Below are positions 26,230 to 33,589 of a stretch of 64,000 nucleotides of DNA, piece after piece; within the stretch, counting starts at the first letter, position 1, and the number at the start of each line of letters is the position of its first letter. The translations under genes and the position numbers were made by a program. The stretch spans positions 210,789-274,788 of the forward strand of contig NZ_JAINWI010000012.1 of the NCBI RefSeq assembly GCF_021021435.1, written 5' to 3'. The notes below the pieces were generated by a model, which searched no databases, was not told where the DNA came from, and saw only the letters and a program-made list of their open reading frames with translations. This DNA comes from Seohaeicola saemankumensis (GTDB lineage Bacteria; Pseudomonadota; Alphaproteobacteria; Rhodobacterales; Rhodobacteraceae).

Positions 26230-26306
26230 TGGTACCACCTCCCCGGCTCGAACGGGGGACCTCTTGATCCACAATCAAGCGCTCTAACCAACTGAGCTAA
26301 GGCGGC
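26230..26306 (-). tRNA. tRNA-His (anticodon GTG)
   Basis: 77 bases including an encoded CCA. The anticodon stem CTTGA/TCAAG encloses TTGTGGA, so the anticodon is GTG. D arm GCTCAGTTGGTTAGAGC and T arm CCCCGTTCGAGCCGGGG are normal. The base before G1 is T and position 73 is A, so the G-1:C73 pair usual for tRNA-His is missing, which is the known special alphaproteobacterial form. Confidence 0.95.
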
Positions 26307-26349
26307 ACTGTGGCGGATTTAACCGCAAGCCCCACTGATTGCAAGAGCG

Positions 26350-26832
26350 TCAGAGATCAATTTGCCAGCTTTGTTCGACCAGAGCGCACCCGAAGGAATG
26401 CACCGGTCTGGAGGCTGTCATGCGCCAGCCCGTGGCCGCATAGAGCGCGCAGGCAGCCTTGTGGCTTTCATGGGTCCAAAGCTTCATCTGGCTGTAACCG
26501 GCTCGCCGTGCGAAGGCCATGCAATGCGCCAGCATCAGCTTGCCCAGCCCCTGCCCGCGCATCTGCGGTTCCAGCAGGAACAAGCGCAGCTTGGCTGTTT
26601 GGTTATCCAGACGCACACAAAAGATGCTGCCCACCCGCAGCCCCGCATTCTCGGCGATCCATCCGGCCTCGGCCCCAGGATCGCGGGACGCGATGAATTC
26701 ATCCAGAATCGTGGCGACAAGCGGGGCGAATGTCGCGTCAAAACCGTCGGCTTGTGCGTAGAGTGTGCTGTGGCGTTCTATCAGCCAAGGCGCATCGGCA
26801 GGATCAAAAGGGCGCAGGGTTGTCTCGGGCAT
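26350..26832 (-). CDS. GNAT family N-acetyltransferase
   Basis: 160 residues from the ATG at 26832 (MPETTLRPFDPADAPWLIER). The acetyl-CoA loop is in LLEPQMRGQGLGKLMLAHCM near residue 92, followed by KLWTHESHKAACALYAATGW, the classic motif B. It is similar to acetyltransferases often found fused to or beside MarR regulators. Substrate unknown. It stands alone after tRNA-His. Confidence 0.88.
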   Translation of the reverse strand: MPETTLRPFDPADAPWLIERHSTLYAQADGFDATFAPLVATILDEFIASRDPGAEAGWIAENAGLRVGSIFCVRLDNQTAKLRLFLLEPQMRGQGLGKLMLAHCMAFARRAGYSQMKLWTHESHKAACALYAATGWRMTASRPVHSFGCALVEQSWQIDL

Positions 26833-26912
26833 GGCGGGATATGATCCTGCCCACGCTTGCCAAGCAAGTGGGAAACAGGTAGCACCCCTCCCCATCCAGC
26901 GGAGAATGCATC

Positions 26913-27101
26913 ATGGGTATCAACAGCGAGCGCGACATCGAGGCGAACCTTCAGATCGGACCGACCGAACTGGGTATGGTGCGGATATTTGTCGAGTCGC
27001 AGGGCATCGAGGTGCCGATGGATTTCGACCCCGAAGAGGCCGAAGAAATCGCCGAAGAAATTCGCGCCGCAGCTGCTGCCGCGCGACTGGTCAAGCGCTA
27101 A
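26913..27101 (+). CDS. DUF6324-like small acidic protein
   Basis: 62 residues: begins MGINSERDIEANLQIGPTEL, then a helical acidic half (DPEEAEEIAEEIRAAAAAAR). A GGAG site stands upstream of the ATG. The sequence is of the DUF6324 type I recall from Rhodobacterales; function unknown. It converges with mmcB. Confidence 0.82.
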   Translation: MGINSERDIEANLQIGPTELGMVRIFVESQGIEVPMDFDPEEAEEIAEEIRAAAAAARLVKR

Positions 27102-27111
27102 GACACTGATA

Positions 27112-27567
27112 TCATAAGACGATCCGCGCGTCTGGATCACGCAAGACCTGCAGTCGTTGTGCGGCGTGACGTGCGAACATTTGCGTCAGCTTGCGCCGCC
27201 GCGCAGGGGCCAAAGGCGTTGAAGGGGCCATCCGCACAATTTCGGCATCATAGGGATCGGACAGGATCAGCCCGCTGTCATCGGGCAGCAGTTCCACCGG
27301 AAATTCCGCATCGACCGCCCAGAAGAAACGGTCGCACCAGTCCAGATAACCCTGCCATTTCGCATCCTGCATGAAATCCGCACGGCTGGATTTGCACTCG
27401 ACCACCCAGATCTCGCCCTTGTCGGACAATCCCATAAGATCGACGCGCAAACCGCGCGCTGGCACGAATTCTTCGATCGTGACGACCCCGTGGCCCAGCA
27501 GGTGCCGCGCGACACCCCGCGCCAGAAGGCGACCATGCTGGATTATCTGGGGTGCTACATTGCTCAT
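27112..27567 (-). CDS. mmcB: MmcB family DNA repair protein
   Basis: 151 residues. PD-(D/E)XK-like core: VPARGLRVDLMGLSDKGEIW then VVECKSSRADFMQDAKWQGY, with Asp and E-x-K, and LDWCDRFFWAVDAEFPVELL. MmcB is an SOS-induced protein first described in Caulobacter, important for survival after mitomycin C. Here a perfect GAAC-N7-GAAC LexA box stands 13 bases before the ATG, which supports both the identity and SOS control. It converges with the DUF6324 gene. Confidence 0.92.
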   Translation of the reverse strand: MSNVAPQIIQHGRLLARGVARHLLGHGVVTIEEFVPARGLRVDLMGLSDKGEIWVVECKSSRADFMQDAKWQGYLDWCDRFFWAVDAEFPVELLPDDSGLILSDPYDAEIVRMAPSTPLAPARRRKLTQMFARHAAQRLQVLRDPDARIVL

Positions 27568-27579
27568 GCCGCGAATATC

Positions 27580-27594
27580 GAACAGAACAGGAAC
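27580..27594 (-). promoter_or_regulatory. LexA operator upstream of mmcB
   Basis: The plus strand reads GAAC-AGAACAG-GAAC, an exact match to the alphaproteobacterial LexA consensus GTTC-N7-GTTC read on the other strand. It lies 13-27 bases before the mmcB start codon, a position that would block transcription or initiation. Confidence 0.85.
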
Positions 27595-27640
27595 GCTTAC
27601 AACCCCTTGCCGAAAGGCATAAGAGCGCCTAACTGTTGGC

Positions 27641-27802
27641 GTGGCGGGTGCTGCTCTTCACGTGAACGGTTACATTCCAGTGGCCATAAAAACTTCCGAG
27701 GGAGTTGGCTCTGATCTGACCCTGGTCTTATTACCTGACGCCCACCTGTACTTACAGGCTCTCGGGAATGCATGAACCACACGGCTGCTGCGGGCCCGCC
27801 AC
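27641..27802 (+). ncRNA. ssrS: Structured RNA candidate, 6S RNA-like
   Basis: About 162 bases between mmcB and a minus-strand membrane gene, without a credible ORF. The ends GTGGCGGG (27641-27648) and CCCGCCAC (27795-27802) pair perfectly. Inside, CGTG-GGTT-CATTC on the 5' side pairs in order with GAATG-AACC-CACG on the 3' side, and the centre leaves a large bubble, followed by CCGAG/CTCGG and a CCTGT-ACTT-ACAGG hairpin. The length, long closing helix, central bubble and terminal stem are as in 6S RNA, which sequesters the housekeeping RNA polymerase. The plus strand is preferred; a terminator at 27864-27887 follows. Identification as 6S RNA is inference; a covariance search would decide. Confidence 0.5.
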
Positions 27803-27863
27803 TCTCGCACAAATAGATGGTCCGCCGGTCTGCATCAGGCAGAAATCCTAACGACCGAAATGC

Positions 27864-27887
27864 AAAAGGGGCCGCGAAGGCCCCTTT
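27864..27887. terminator. Bidirectional terminator
   Basis: AAAGGGGCC-GCGAA-GGCCCCTTT (9-bp perfect stem). It lies 23 bases after the end of the minus-strand membrane protein gene and about 60 bases after the RNA candidate, and has T-rich sequence on both sides. Confidence 0.75.
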
Positions 27888-27909
27888 GTTGTCGGTTATC
27901 GGGTAAGAC

Positions 27910-28239
27910 TTAGCGCCTCGGCCCGCGGCCGCCCTTGGCCGCGACCCGCACAGGGATCATCCGCGATGTATCCACACGGATCGGCTCACGACGTCCGCCG
28001 CGCGGTTCGTCATCGTCATCGTCCTTCATGCGCATCACGGCAATTGCGAATTGCACACCGCCAAACACCACGCCGTTTGACACCCACAGGATGAGGACAG
28101 CCAGAAATCCCATGTCGGAATGCGTCACCAGATGCCACAGATTGGCAATATTGAACCACAACAGCATCGCCACAAACACGGCTGCCAGCCCAAAGCCAAT
28201 GGCAGCTTGAATGATGTAAAGGCGGATGAGTTTCGGCAT
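27910..28239 (-). CDS. Small inner-membrane protein of unknown function
   Basis: 109 residues from the ATG at 28239 (MPKLIRLYIIQAAIGFGLAA) with AAAGAGGG upstream. Two membrane segments are near residues 8-30 and 45-68 (MGFLAVLILWVSNGVVFGGV). The C-terminal tail is charged: DDDDDEP followed by basic GGRREPIRVD and AAKGGRGPRR. No family is recognised; similar short two-segment proteins are common in the Rhodobacteraceae. It has its own terminator. Confidence 0.75.
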   Translation of the reverse strand: MPKLIRLYIIQAAIGFGLAAVFVAMLLWFNIANLWHLVTHSDMGFLAVLILWVSNGVVFGGVQFAIAVMRMKDDDDDEPRGGRREPIRVDTSRMIPVRVAAKGGRGPRR

Positions 28240-28473
28240 GTGGCCCTCTTTTCGACGCTTAACCCTAATGTAACGCCCTTTCGCTGCGTCACAAGGGGGC
28301 AGTTGCAAGACGGGCCATTCACCGCTTGAAAACCCGCTCTTGCGCCGGAAAACATTATCCGAGGCGCCGTCACGCCCGCGGAATTGCACTTTTTTTTCGC
28401 AGCCTTCGCTTGTGATTCGACTCATACGCGATAAGGTCATGCGCGACTGATATAGCAGGCGAAAGCGGACAGC

Positions 28474-29016
28474 ATGGCCACGGCACAAGAAATAGAAGAC
28501 CTGATTTCACGCGTCGCCCTTGGGGACAGACGTGCCTTTTCGGCGCTTTATGACAATACCAGCGCGAAACTCTTTGGTGTGGTGCTGCGTGTCTTGAATG
28601 ACAGGGCCAGTGCAGAAGATGTTGTGCAGGACGCCTACATGAAGATATGGCGCCACGCCGGACGGTACAGCGCAAATGGAATGAGCCCGATGACCTGGAT
28701 GATCACGATTGCCCGCAACACCGCGATAGACCGGATCCGCAAGACCCGCGCGACCGTCGATCTTGACGGTGTGGCCGAGCATCTGACCGCCCCCGGCCCT
28801 AATCCTGAACAAAGCGCCGTCGCTGCGGGGGAAGCCAAGCGGATCGCAACCTGCCTTGACCAGTTGGAACAGGATAAGGGTTCAGCGGTGCGCGGGGCCT
28901 ATCTGGAGGGGCGCAGCTATGCCGATCTGGCAGCGGCATTCAATGTCCCCCTGAACACGATGCGGACATGGCTGCGGCGTAGCCTGCAAACCCTGCAGGA
29001 GTGTATGGCAAAATGA
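28474..29016 (+). CDS. ECF-type RNA polymerase sigma factor
   Basis: 180 residues. Region 2 contains VLNDRASAEDVVQDAYMKIW and MTWMITIARNTAIDRIRKTR; region 4 contains GAYLEGRSYADLAAAFNVPL and TMRTWLRRSLQTLQECM. It is an extracytoplasmic-function sigma factor. The anti-sigma gene overlaps its stop codon (ATGA), the standard arrangement for co-expressed pairs. It resembles the SigK/ECF19 group that pairs with RskA-type anti-sigma factors. Inducing signal unknown. Confidence 0.92.
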   Translation: MATAQEIEDLISRVALGDRRAFSALYDNTSAKLFGVVLRVLNDRASAEDVVQDAYMKIWRHAGRYSANGMSPMTWMITIARNTAIDRIRKTRATVDLDGVAEHLTAPGPNPEQSAVAAGEAKRIATCLDQLEQDKGSAVRGAYLEGRSYADLAAAFNVPLNTMRTWLRRSLQTLQECMAK

Positions 29017-29708
29017 GCGACCGCATCGACGATATCCCCCCCGATGACAGCATCCTGGCCGCAGAATACGTGCTGCGCCTGCTTGATCCGGTCGAGGAAG
29101 CGGCCGTCGCCGCACGCCTTGCCAGCGATCCCGCACTGGCCGCAGAAGTCGCGGCCTGGACAACCCGTTTCGCTGGTCTTGACGCCGAGGTGGACACAAT
29201 CGCGCCACGGGCATCAGTCAAGGCAGAGCTTGAGAAACGCCTGTTCGGTCTGCCTGATCGGAAGTCTTTCTGGCAGCGCGCCGGATTGTGGCAGGGGATC
29301 AGCCTTGCCTCGGTCGCGGTGGCTGCATTCTTTGCCTTCCAGACCCTGCAAGTTCCACAAGCCACGGCCCCTGCCCCGCTATTCGTCAGCGACATCGCCG
29401 CCGAGGATCAAAGCCTGCGTCTGCTGGCTGTCTATAACAGTGCATCGGGCGAAGTCCGCCTGACCCGCACCACCGGCAGCGCCGCCAGCGGGCGTGTATT
29501 GCAACTCTGGGCCATCGCTGGCGAGGCGGCACCGGTATCACTGGGCGTTTTGCCCGAGGATACGACAACAGCCGTGGTCCTGCCCGAAGCCCTACGCGAA
29601 GGTGTGGCCGATCTGGTGCTGGCGGTCAGCGACGAACCCCCCGGCGGCTCACCCACCGGCGCGCCCACAGGGGCGGTTCTGGCCGTGGGTCAGGTTAGCG
29701 CGCTGTAG
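29013..29708 (+). CDS. RskA-like anti-sigma factor
   Basis: 231 residues from the ATG at 29013, overlapping the sigma gene by four bases. The N-terminal sigma-binding part (AAEYVLRLLDPVEEAAVAAR, LASDPALAAEVAAWTTRFAG) is followed by one membrane segment near residue 90 (GISLASVAVAAFFAF). The C-terminal RskA domain is periplasmic (GRVLQLWAIAGEAAPVSLGV). It should hold the ECF factor at the inner membrane until signalled. Confidence 0.9.
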   Translation: MSDRIDDIPPDDSILAAEYVLRLLDPVEEAAVAARLASDPALAAEVAAWTTRFAGLDAEVDTIAPRASVKAELEKRLFGLPDRKSFWQRAGLWQGISLASVAVAAFFAFQTLQVPQATAPAPLFVSDIAAEDQSLRLLAVYNSASGEVRLTRTTGSAASGRVLQLWAIAGEAAPVSLGVLPEDTTTAVVLPEALREGVADLVLAVSDEPPGGSPTGAPTGAVLAVGQVSAL

Positions 29709-29824
29709 GAAAATTTTGCACGGAACAGGGTCGCTGTCAGGGCCGGGTGCCGGCCCTTCCTTCACCCCAGTTCAATGCTGTGCCTATGACGCGATAGCAG
29801 GCCGGAACCGCCAATCGTTCGCTG

Positions 29825-29947
29825 CTACCAGCGCAACCACATGGTATAGGCTGCCAGAAGCAGCACCACGACAACGATCTGGAGCACCATGGCCACGATC
29901 AGGAAGCGCGTGCGCTTGTAGTCCTTGTCGACATCAATCTTTTTCAT
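29825..29947 (-). CDS. Small single-pass membrane protein
   Basis: 40 residues from the ATG at 29947, with GGAAAGG six bases upstream. A charged N-terminus (MKKIDVDKDYKRTRF) is followed by one membrane segment (LIVAMVLQIVVVVLLLAAYT) and a short WLRW tail. The good ribosome-binding site and clean topology make it a likely real microprotein. Function unknown. Confidence 0.65.
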   Translation of the reverse strand: MKKIDVDKDYKRTRFLIVAMVLQIVVVVLLLAAYTMWLRW

Positions 29948-30094
29948 ACTGTGCCTTTCCAAAACGGGACGAAACCGCAGACCAACCTTGTGATGCGAGG
30001 TATCGCATATCTTGCGGAACATCATTCAGGCGCGCCGCGATGGTGGGAACCCAGCATCCAGCTTATGAACAACCTGTGCATTTCTGACGCGGAT

Positions 30095-31188
30095 TCAAGT
30101 GATGGCGTCGGTCTCGACGCTCTGGCATGCAAGCAGACCCGCCGCCGCTTCGGCCAGTTTTTCGGTCAGCGCTTGCGCTGTCATTGATTGGCCAAGCCCT
30201 GCCGACTGACCCGACCAGAGGGGCATAAAATCACCTGATCCCTGCGGCTCGGTGGCCGCGCGCAGCGGTGCCATTGCGGCTGCGGCCAAGGGAAACGCGG
30301 GCGCGTCTGGCGCAAGACAGCCCAGTTCGCGCATCGCGCGGTTGACCACGCTGCGCGCCGGACGACCCGTAAAAACCGTGGTCAGGGCGGTTTCACGGGT
30401 GTTGCCATCCGCCAAAGCCTGCCTGTGGGGTTGGCTGATCGTTGCCTCGGGACAGAACAGATAGGCTGTGCCGATCTGCACGGCGGATGCGCCCAGCATG
30501 AAGGCCGCAGCGATACCGCGACCATCGGCTATCCCGCCCGCCGCGATCACCGGACAGCGTACCGCGTCCACGATTTGCGGCACCAGTGACAGGGTGCCGA
30601 TCTGCGTGGCCACATCACCCGTCAGAAACATCCCGCGATGCCCGCCAGCCTCGGCCCCCTGTGCGATGATCGCATCAACGCCCTCAGCCTCCAGCCAGCG
30701 CGCCTCGGCTATTGTGGTTGCGGATGACAGGATTTTTGCGCCTGTTGCCTTGACACGGGCCAACAGGGCGACATCGGGCAGGCCGAAATGGAAACTGGCA
30801 ACCTCGGGGCGCACCTCCTCGACCAGCGCGCATAGAGTGGCATCGAAAGGCGCACGATTGGACAGCGGCAAGGGCGCATCCGGATCAAGACTCTGCTCGG
30901 TGCAATACGGAGCAAGACGCCGCTGCCATGCGGCAAGCCCTGCCGGATCAGGCTCTGGCGCGGCGTGACAAAAGAAGTTCAGGTTGAGCGGCCTGTCGCT
31001 GTGCTGACGGAAAGCCGCAACTTCGGCGCGGATTTGATCGGTGACAGCATGGCGCAGGGCAAGGCCCCCAAGCCGCCGGCTTGCGCCACGGCAAGGGCCA
31101 GACGGTGATCGCCCGCTCCAGCCATCGGTGATTGCAGGATCGGCAGGGCGATGCCCAGCAGTTTCTGGGTCGCATCGGTTGGAAACAT
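30095..31188 (-). pseudogene. Nitronate monooxygenase family gene with a frameshift
   Basis: Starts at ATG 31188 after AAAGGACGGCACG. The first 50 codons (QKLLGIALPILQSPMAGAGD, ALAVAQAGGLGALPCAMLSP) are the flavin-binding N-terminus of the 2-nitropropane dioxygenase/nitronate monooxygenase family. At about 31036-31043 one G is missing: the sequence CACCGATCAA should read CACCGGATCAA to continue. The other frame then gives DQIRAEVAAFRQHSDRPLNL and runs intact to 30095 with the FMN site (PVIAAGGIADGRGIAAAFML). With the base restored the product would be 364 residues. It follows nusB by 76 bases. Either a young pseudogene or a sequencing error. Confidence 0.85.
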
Positions 31189-31264
31189 CGTGCCGTCCTT
31201 TCCGGTTGCCACACGGCTATCCTGACGGATAACGCGGGCAGGAAAAGCCGTAGCAAGTTGTGTG

Positions 31265-31756
31265 TTAAAACGCCTCGGGCTGCGCTTCGCGGGCCATATG
31301 GTCCAGCACAGCATTCACGAATTGAGACTCTTTGCCTTCGGGAAAGAACGCCTGCGCCACGCCGACATATTCCACGATCACCACTTTGGGCGGCGTATCG
31401 CTTTGCACCAGTTCGGCACCGGCGGCGCGGAAAAGCGCGCGCAACACGGGGTCGATCCGTGCTATAGGCCATTTGGCCACGAGCGCGCGATCTGTCATCT
31501 GGTCGATCTTGGCCTGCCAGTTTACCGCGTCTTCCATGATCTTGCGGAACAGGTCAACATCGCCATCCAGCATCTCGGTGCCGTCATAGGTTGCCCCGAA
31601 GCGGTGCTCCAGAAATTCGTGCCGCACGACCTCGACCGTCTGGGAGGAATGCTCCATCTGAAACAGCGCCTGCACGGCATAAAGCCGCGATGCCGTACGC
31701 ATCTTGCGCTTGGCATTACCGGACAGGGTTTTCAGCGGAGCAGTTTCGTCGATCAT
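31265..31756 (-). CDS. nusB: Transcription antitermination factor NusB
   Basis: 163 residues. NusB fold with RTASRLYAVQALFQMEHSS near residue 20, and VLRALFRAAGAELVQSDTPP then VVIVEYVGVAQAFFPEGKES in the C-terminal half. It joins S10 in the antitermination complex on rRNA transcripts. Its ATG overlaps the ribH stop by four bases, so it is co-translated with ribH, the common ribH-nusB arrangement. Confidence 0.95.
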   Translation of the reverse strand: MIDETAPLKTLSGNAKRKMRTASRLYAVQALFQMEHSSQTVEVVRHEFLEHRFGATYDGTEMLDGDVDLFRKIMEDAVNWQAKIDQMTDRALVAKWPIARIDPVLRALFRAAGAELVQSDTPPKVVIVEYVGVAQAFFPEGKESQFVNAVLDHMAREAQPEAF

Positions 31757-32304
31757 GCGGTGGATGTGCCTTTGGTGGACCCTGCCAGTCTGTATTCGTC
31801 AGTGGCCGGTTTGAACCCGACCCCCTTGCTGGCCGTGCCCCACTTACGGGCGAGCGCGACCAGATGCAAGGCCGCAGCGGCCGCGCCGCCGCCCTTGTTC
31901 TGCCCTGCCGGATCGGCGCGCACCTCGGCCTGAGGCCGGTTCTCGACCGTCAGGATGCCGTTGCCGATACACAGGCCCTGCAACCCAAGAAGGCTGATCG
32001 CGCGGCTACTGTCGTTGCAGACCGTGTCGTAATGCGTGGTCTCGCCACGGATCACGCAGCCAAGGGCGACATAGCCGTCAAAATTGCTCATCCGCTCGGC
32101 GATGCCGATGGCGGTTGGCAACTCCAGAGCGCCCGGCACCTCGACCAGATCCCATGTGCCGCCAGCCGCCTCGATTTCCGCCTTGGCACCAGCCACAAGG
32201 TTATCGGCGATATCCTTGTAATAGGGCGCGACGACGATCAGTGTCTTGACCGGCTTGTCGAATTCCGCGCGCGGCAGGATGTAATGCGCCTCGTGTCCGG
32301 CCAT
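31753..32304 (-). CDS. ribH: 6,7-dimethyl-8-ribityllumazine synthase
   Basis: 183 residues from the ATG at 32304 (MAGHEAHYILPRAEFDKPVK). Lumazine synthase motifs: VVAPYYKDIADNLVAGAKAE, EVPGALELPTAIGIAER, GYVALGCVIRGETTHYDTVC and GILTVENRPQAEVRA. It condenses 5-amino-6-ribitylaminouracil with dihydroxybutanone phosphate. It lies one base downstream of ribB and overlaps nusB, all within the riboflavin operon. The 20-residue C-terminal tail is a bit longer than usual. Confidence 0.95.
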   Translation of the reverse strand: MAGHEAHYILPRAEFDKPVKTLIVVAPYYKDIADNLVAGAKAEIEAAGGTWDLVEVPGALELPTAIGIAERMSNFDGYVALGCVIRGETTHYDTVCNDSSRAISLLGLQGLCIGNGILTVENRPQAEVRADPAGQNKGGGAAAAALHLVALARKWGTASKGVGFKPATDEYRLAGSTKGTSTA

Positions 32305-32305
32305 A

Positions 32306-33442
32306 TCAGTGTCCTTCCGTGATCTTGCGGGTGCCGGTAATTTCCAACCCGTAAGCCTCAAGCCCCACGATCTTGGGTGTGGGCGAGTTGGTCAGCAATT
32401 CCAGCTTGGACAGCCCGAGCGAGGACAATATCTGTGCCCCAAGCCCATATTGGCGCAGGGTTTGCGGGCTGACCTCGGCCCCGGTGGCCAGCTTCATATG
32501 GGTATCGCGCAGCAAGACCAGCACGCCGCGACCTTCCTCGGCGATGGTCTGCATCGAATTGGTAAACTCGAACGCCCGCCCCTTGGGACCAGCCCCGACC
32601 ATATCCTTGAGCGGATCAAGCGCGTGCATCCGCACCAGCACAGGTGCATCGCCTGCGATATCGCCCTTGATCAGCACGATATGTTCGGCACCCTGTGTCT
32701 CGTCCGTATAGATCCGCAGCGTCCAGTCACCGCCGAACTCTGACTGGATCACCTCTTCCGAGCGCACCTTGACCAGATTGTCATGGCGGCGGCGATAGGC
32801 GATCAGGTCGCTGATCGTACCGATTTTCAGCCCGTGTTTCTGCGCGAACCCTACCAGATCGGGCAGGCGCGACATACTGCCATCCTCGTTCATGATCTCG
32901 CAGATCACACCCGACGGGTTCAGCCCCGCCAGACGCGCCACATCAACAGCCGCCTCGGTATGGCCCGCGCGCACCAGCACGCCGCCATCTCGCGCCCGCA
33001 GCGGGAACACGTGGCCTGGCGTCGCGATATCGGCGGATGTCTTGCCAGCGTCGATCGCCACGGCAATCGTGCGCGCGCGGTCATGGGCGGAAATGCCGGT
33101 GCTCACGCCCTCGCGCGCCTCGATGGATACGGTAAAGGCGGTCTCGTGCCGCGACGAATTGTAGGAGGCCATGAGCGGCAGACCCAAAGCATCCACCCGC
33201 GACCCTGTTAGCGTCAGGCAGATCAGCCCGCGCCCATGGGTCGCCATGAAATTCACAGCCTCGGGCGTTGCCATCTGCGCGGGAATCACCAGATCACCCT
33301 CGTTCTCGCGGTCCTCGTGGTCGACAAGGATGAACATGCGCCCGTTGCGCGCATCCTCGATGATATCCTCGATGGAACTGATCGCATCGCGCCAGTTTTC
33401 CTCGACCGGGCCGGGTGTCTCGAAAGGGGCGCTATCAGCCAT
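32306..33442 (-). CDS. ribB: 3,4-dihydroxy-2-butanone-4-phosphate synthase with degenerate GTP cyclohydrolase II-like domain
   Basis: 378 residues from the ATG at 33442 (MADSAPFETPGPVEENW) with GGAACG upstream. The N-terminal synthase domain is complete: ILVDHEDRENEGDLVIPAQM, GRGLICLTLTGSRVDALGLP and GVSTGISAHDRARTIAVAI. The C-terminal 165 residues have the cyclohydrolase II fold region, but the zinc motif C-x2-G-x7-C-x-C is missing: the stretch DAPVLVRMHALDPLKDMVGA has no cysteines. It therefore probably only makes dihydroxybutanone phosphate, as in known RibBX proteins. A separate GTP cyclohydrolase II should be elsewhere. Confidence 0.92.
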   Translation of the reverse strand: MADSAPFETPGPVEENWRDAISSIEDIIEDARNGRMFILVDHEDRENEGDLVIPAQMATPEAVNFMATHGRGLICLTLTGSRVDALGLPLMASYNSSRHETAFTVSIEAREGVSTGISAHDRARTIAVAIDAGKTSADIATPGHVFPLRARDGGVLVRAGHTEAAVDVARLAGLNPSGVICEIMNEDGSMSRLPDLVGFAQKHGLKIGTISDLIAYRRRHDNLVKVRSEEVIQSEFGGDWTLRIYTDETQGAEHIVLIKGDIAGDAPVLVRMHALDPLKDMVGAGPKGRAFEFTNSMQTIAEEGRGVLVLLRDTHMKLATGAEVSPQTLRQYGLGAQILSSLGLSKLELLTNSPTPKIVGLEAYGLEITGTRKITEGH

Positions 33443-33525
33443 GGGACGTTCCTTTTTCTGTTGCCCCGCAGATAGCGCAGCAGCCCCGCATTGGCCAGAG
33501 GCTACGCGGCGGCACAAGGCCAATC

Positions 33526-33569
33526 GCGGGCGCGCAAGCCGTGCAATAAAGCACAGATCCCGCGCCCGC
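33526..33569. promoter_or_regulatory. Nested hairpin between MBL gene and ribB
   Basis: GCGGGCGCG (33526-33534) pairs with CGCGCCCGC (33561-33569), and inside it GTGC-AATAAA-GCAC forms a second stem. On the minus strand it follows the MBL hydrolase stop by 20 bases and precedes ribB by about 85. No T-run follows. It may be a terminator or a ribB leader element; it does not match the FMN riboswitch. Confidence 0.45.
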
Positions 33570-33589
33570 AAGCCGGTAGCAGCCCCCTG

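Noticed and set aside
27597..27812. Minus-strand ORF of 71 codons in the mmcB downstream gap
   Set aside because: It overlaps the strongly paired RNA candidate and has no ribosome-binding site or recognisable sequence.
28240..28473. ECF autoregulatory promoter upstream of the sigma factor gene
   Set aside because: TGATTC and GGAATT stretches occur but without a -10 element at proper spacing, so no promoter is claimed.
33443..33589. FMN riboswitch upstream of ribB
   Set aside because: The conserved RFN sequence blocks are absent; only a nested GC hairpin is there.
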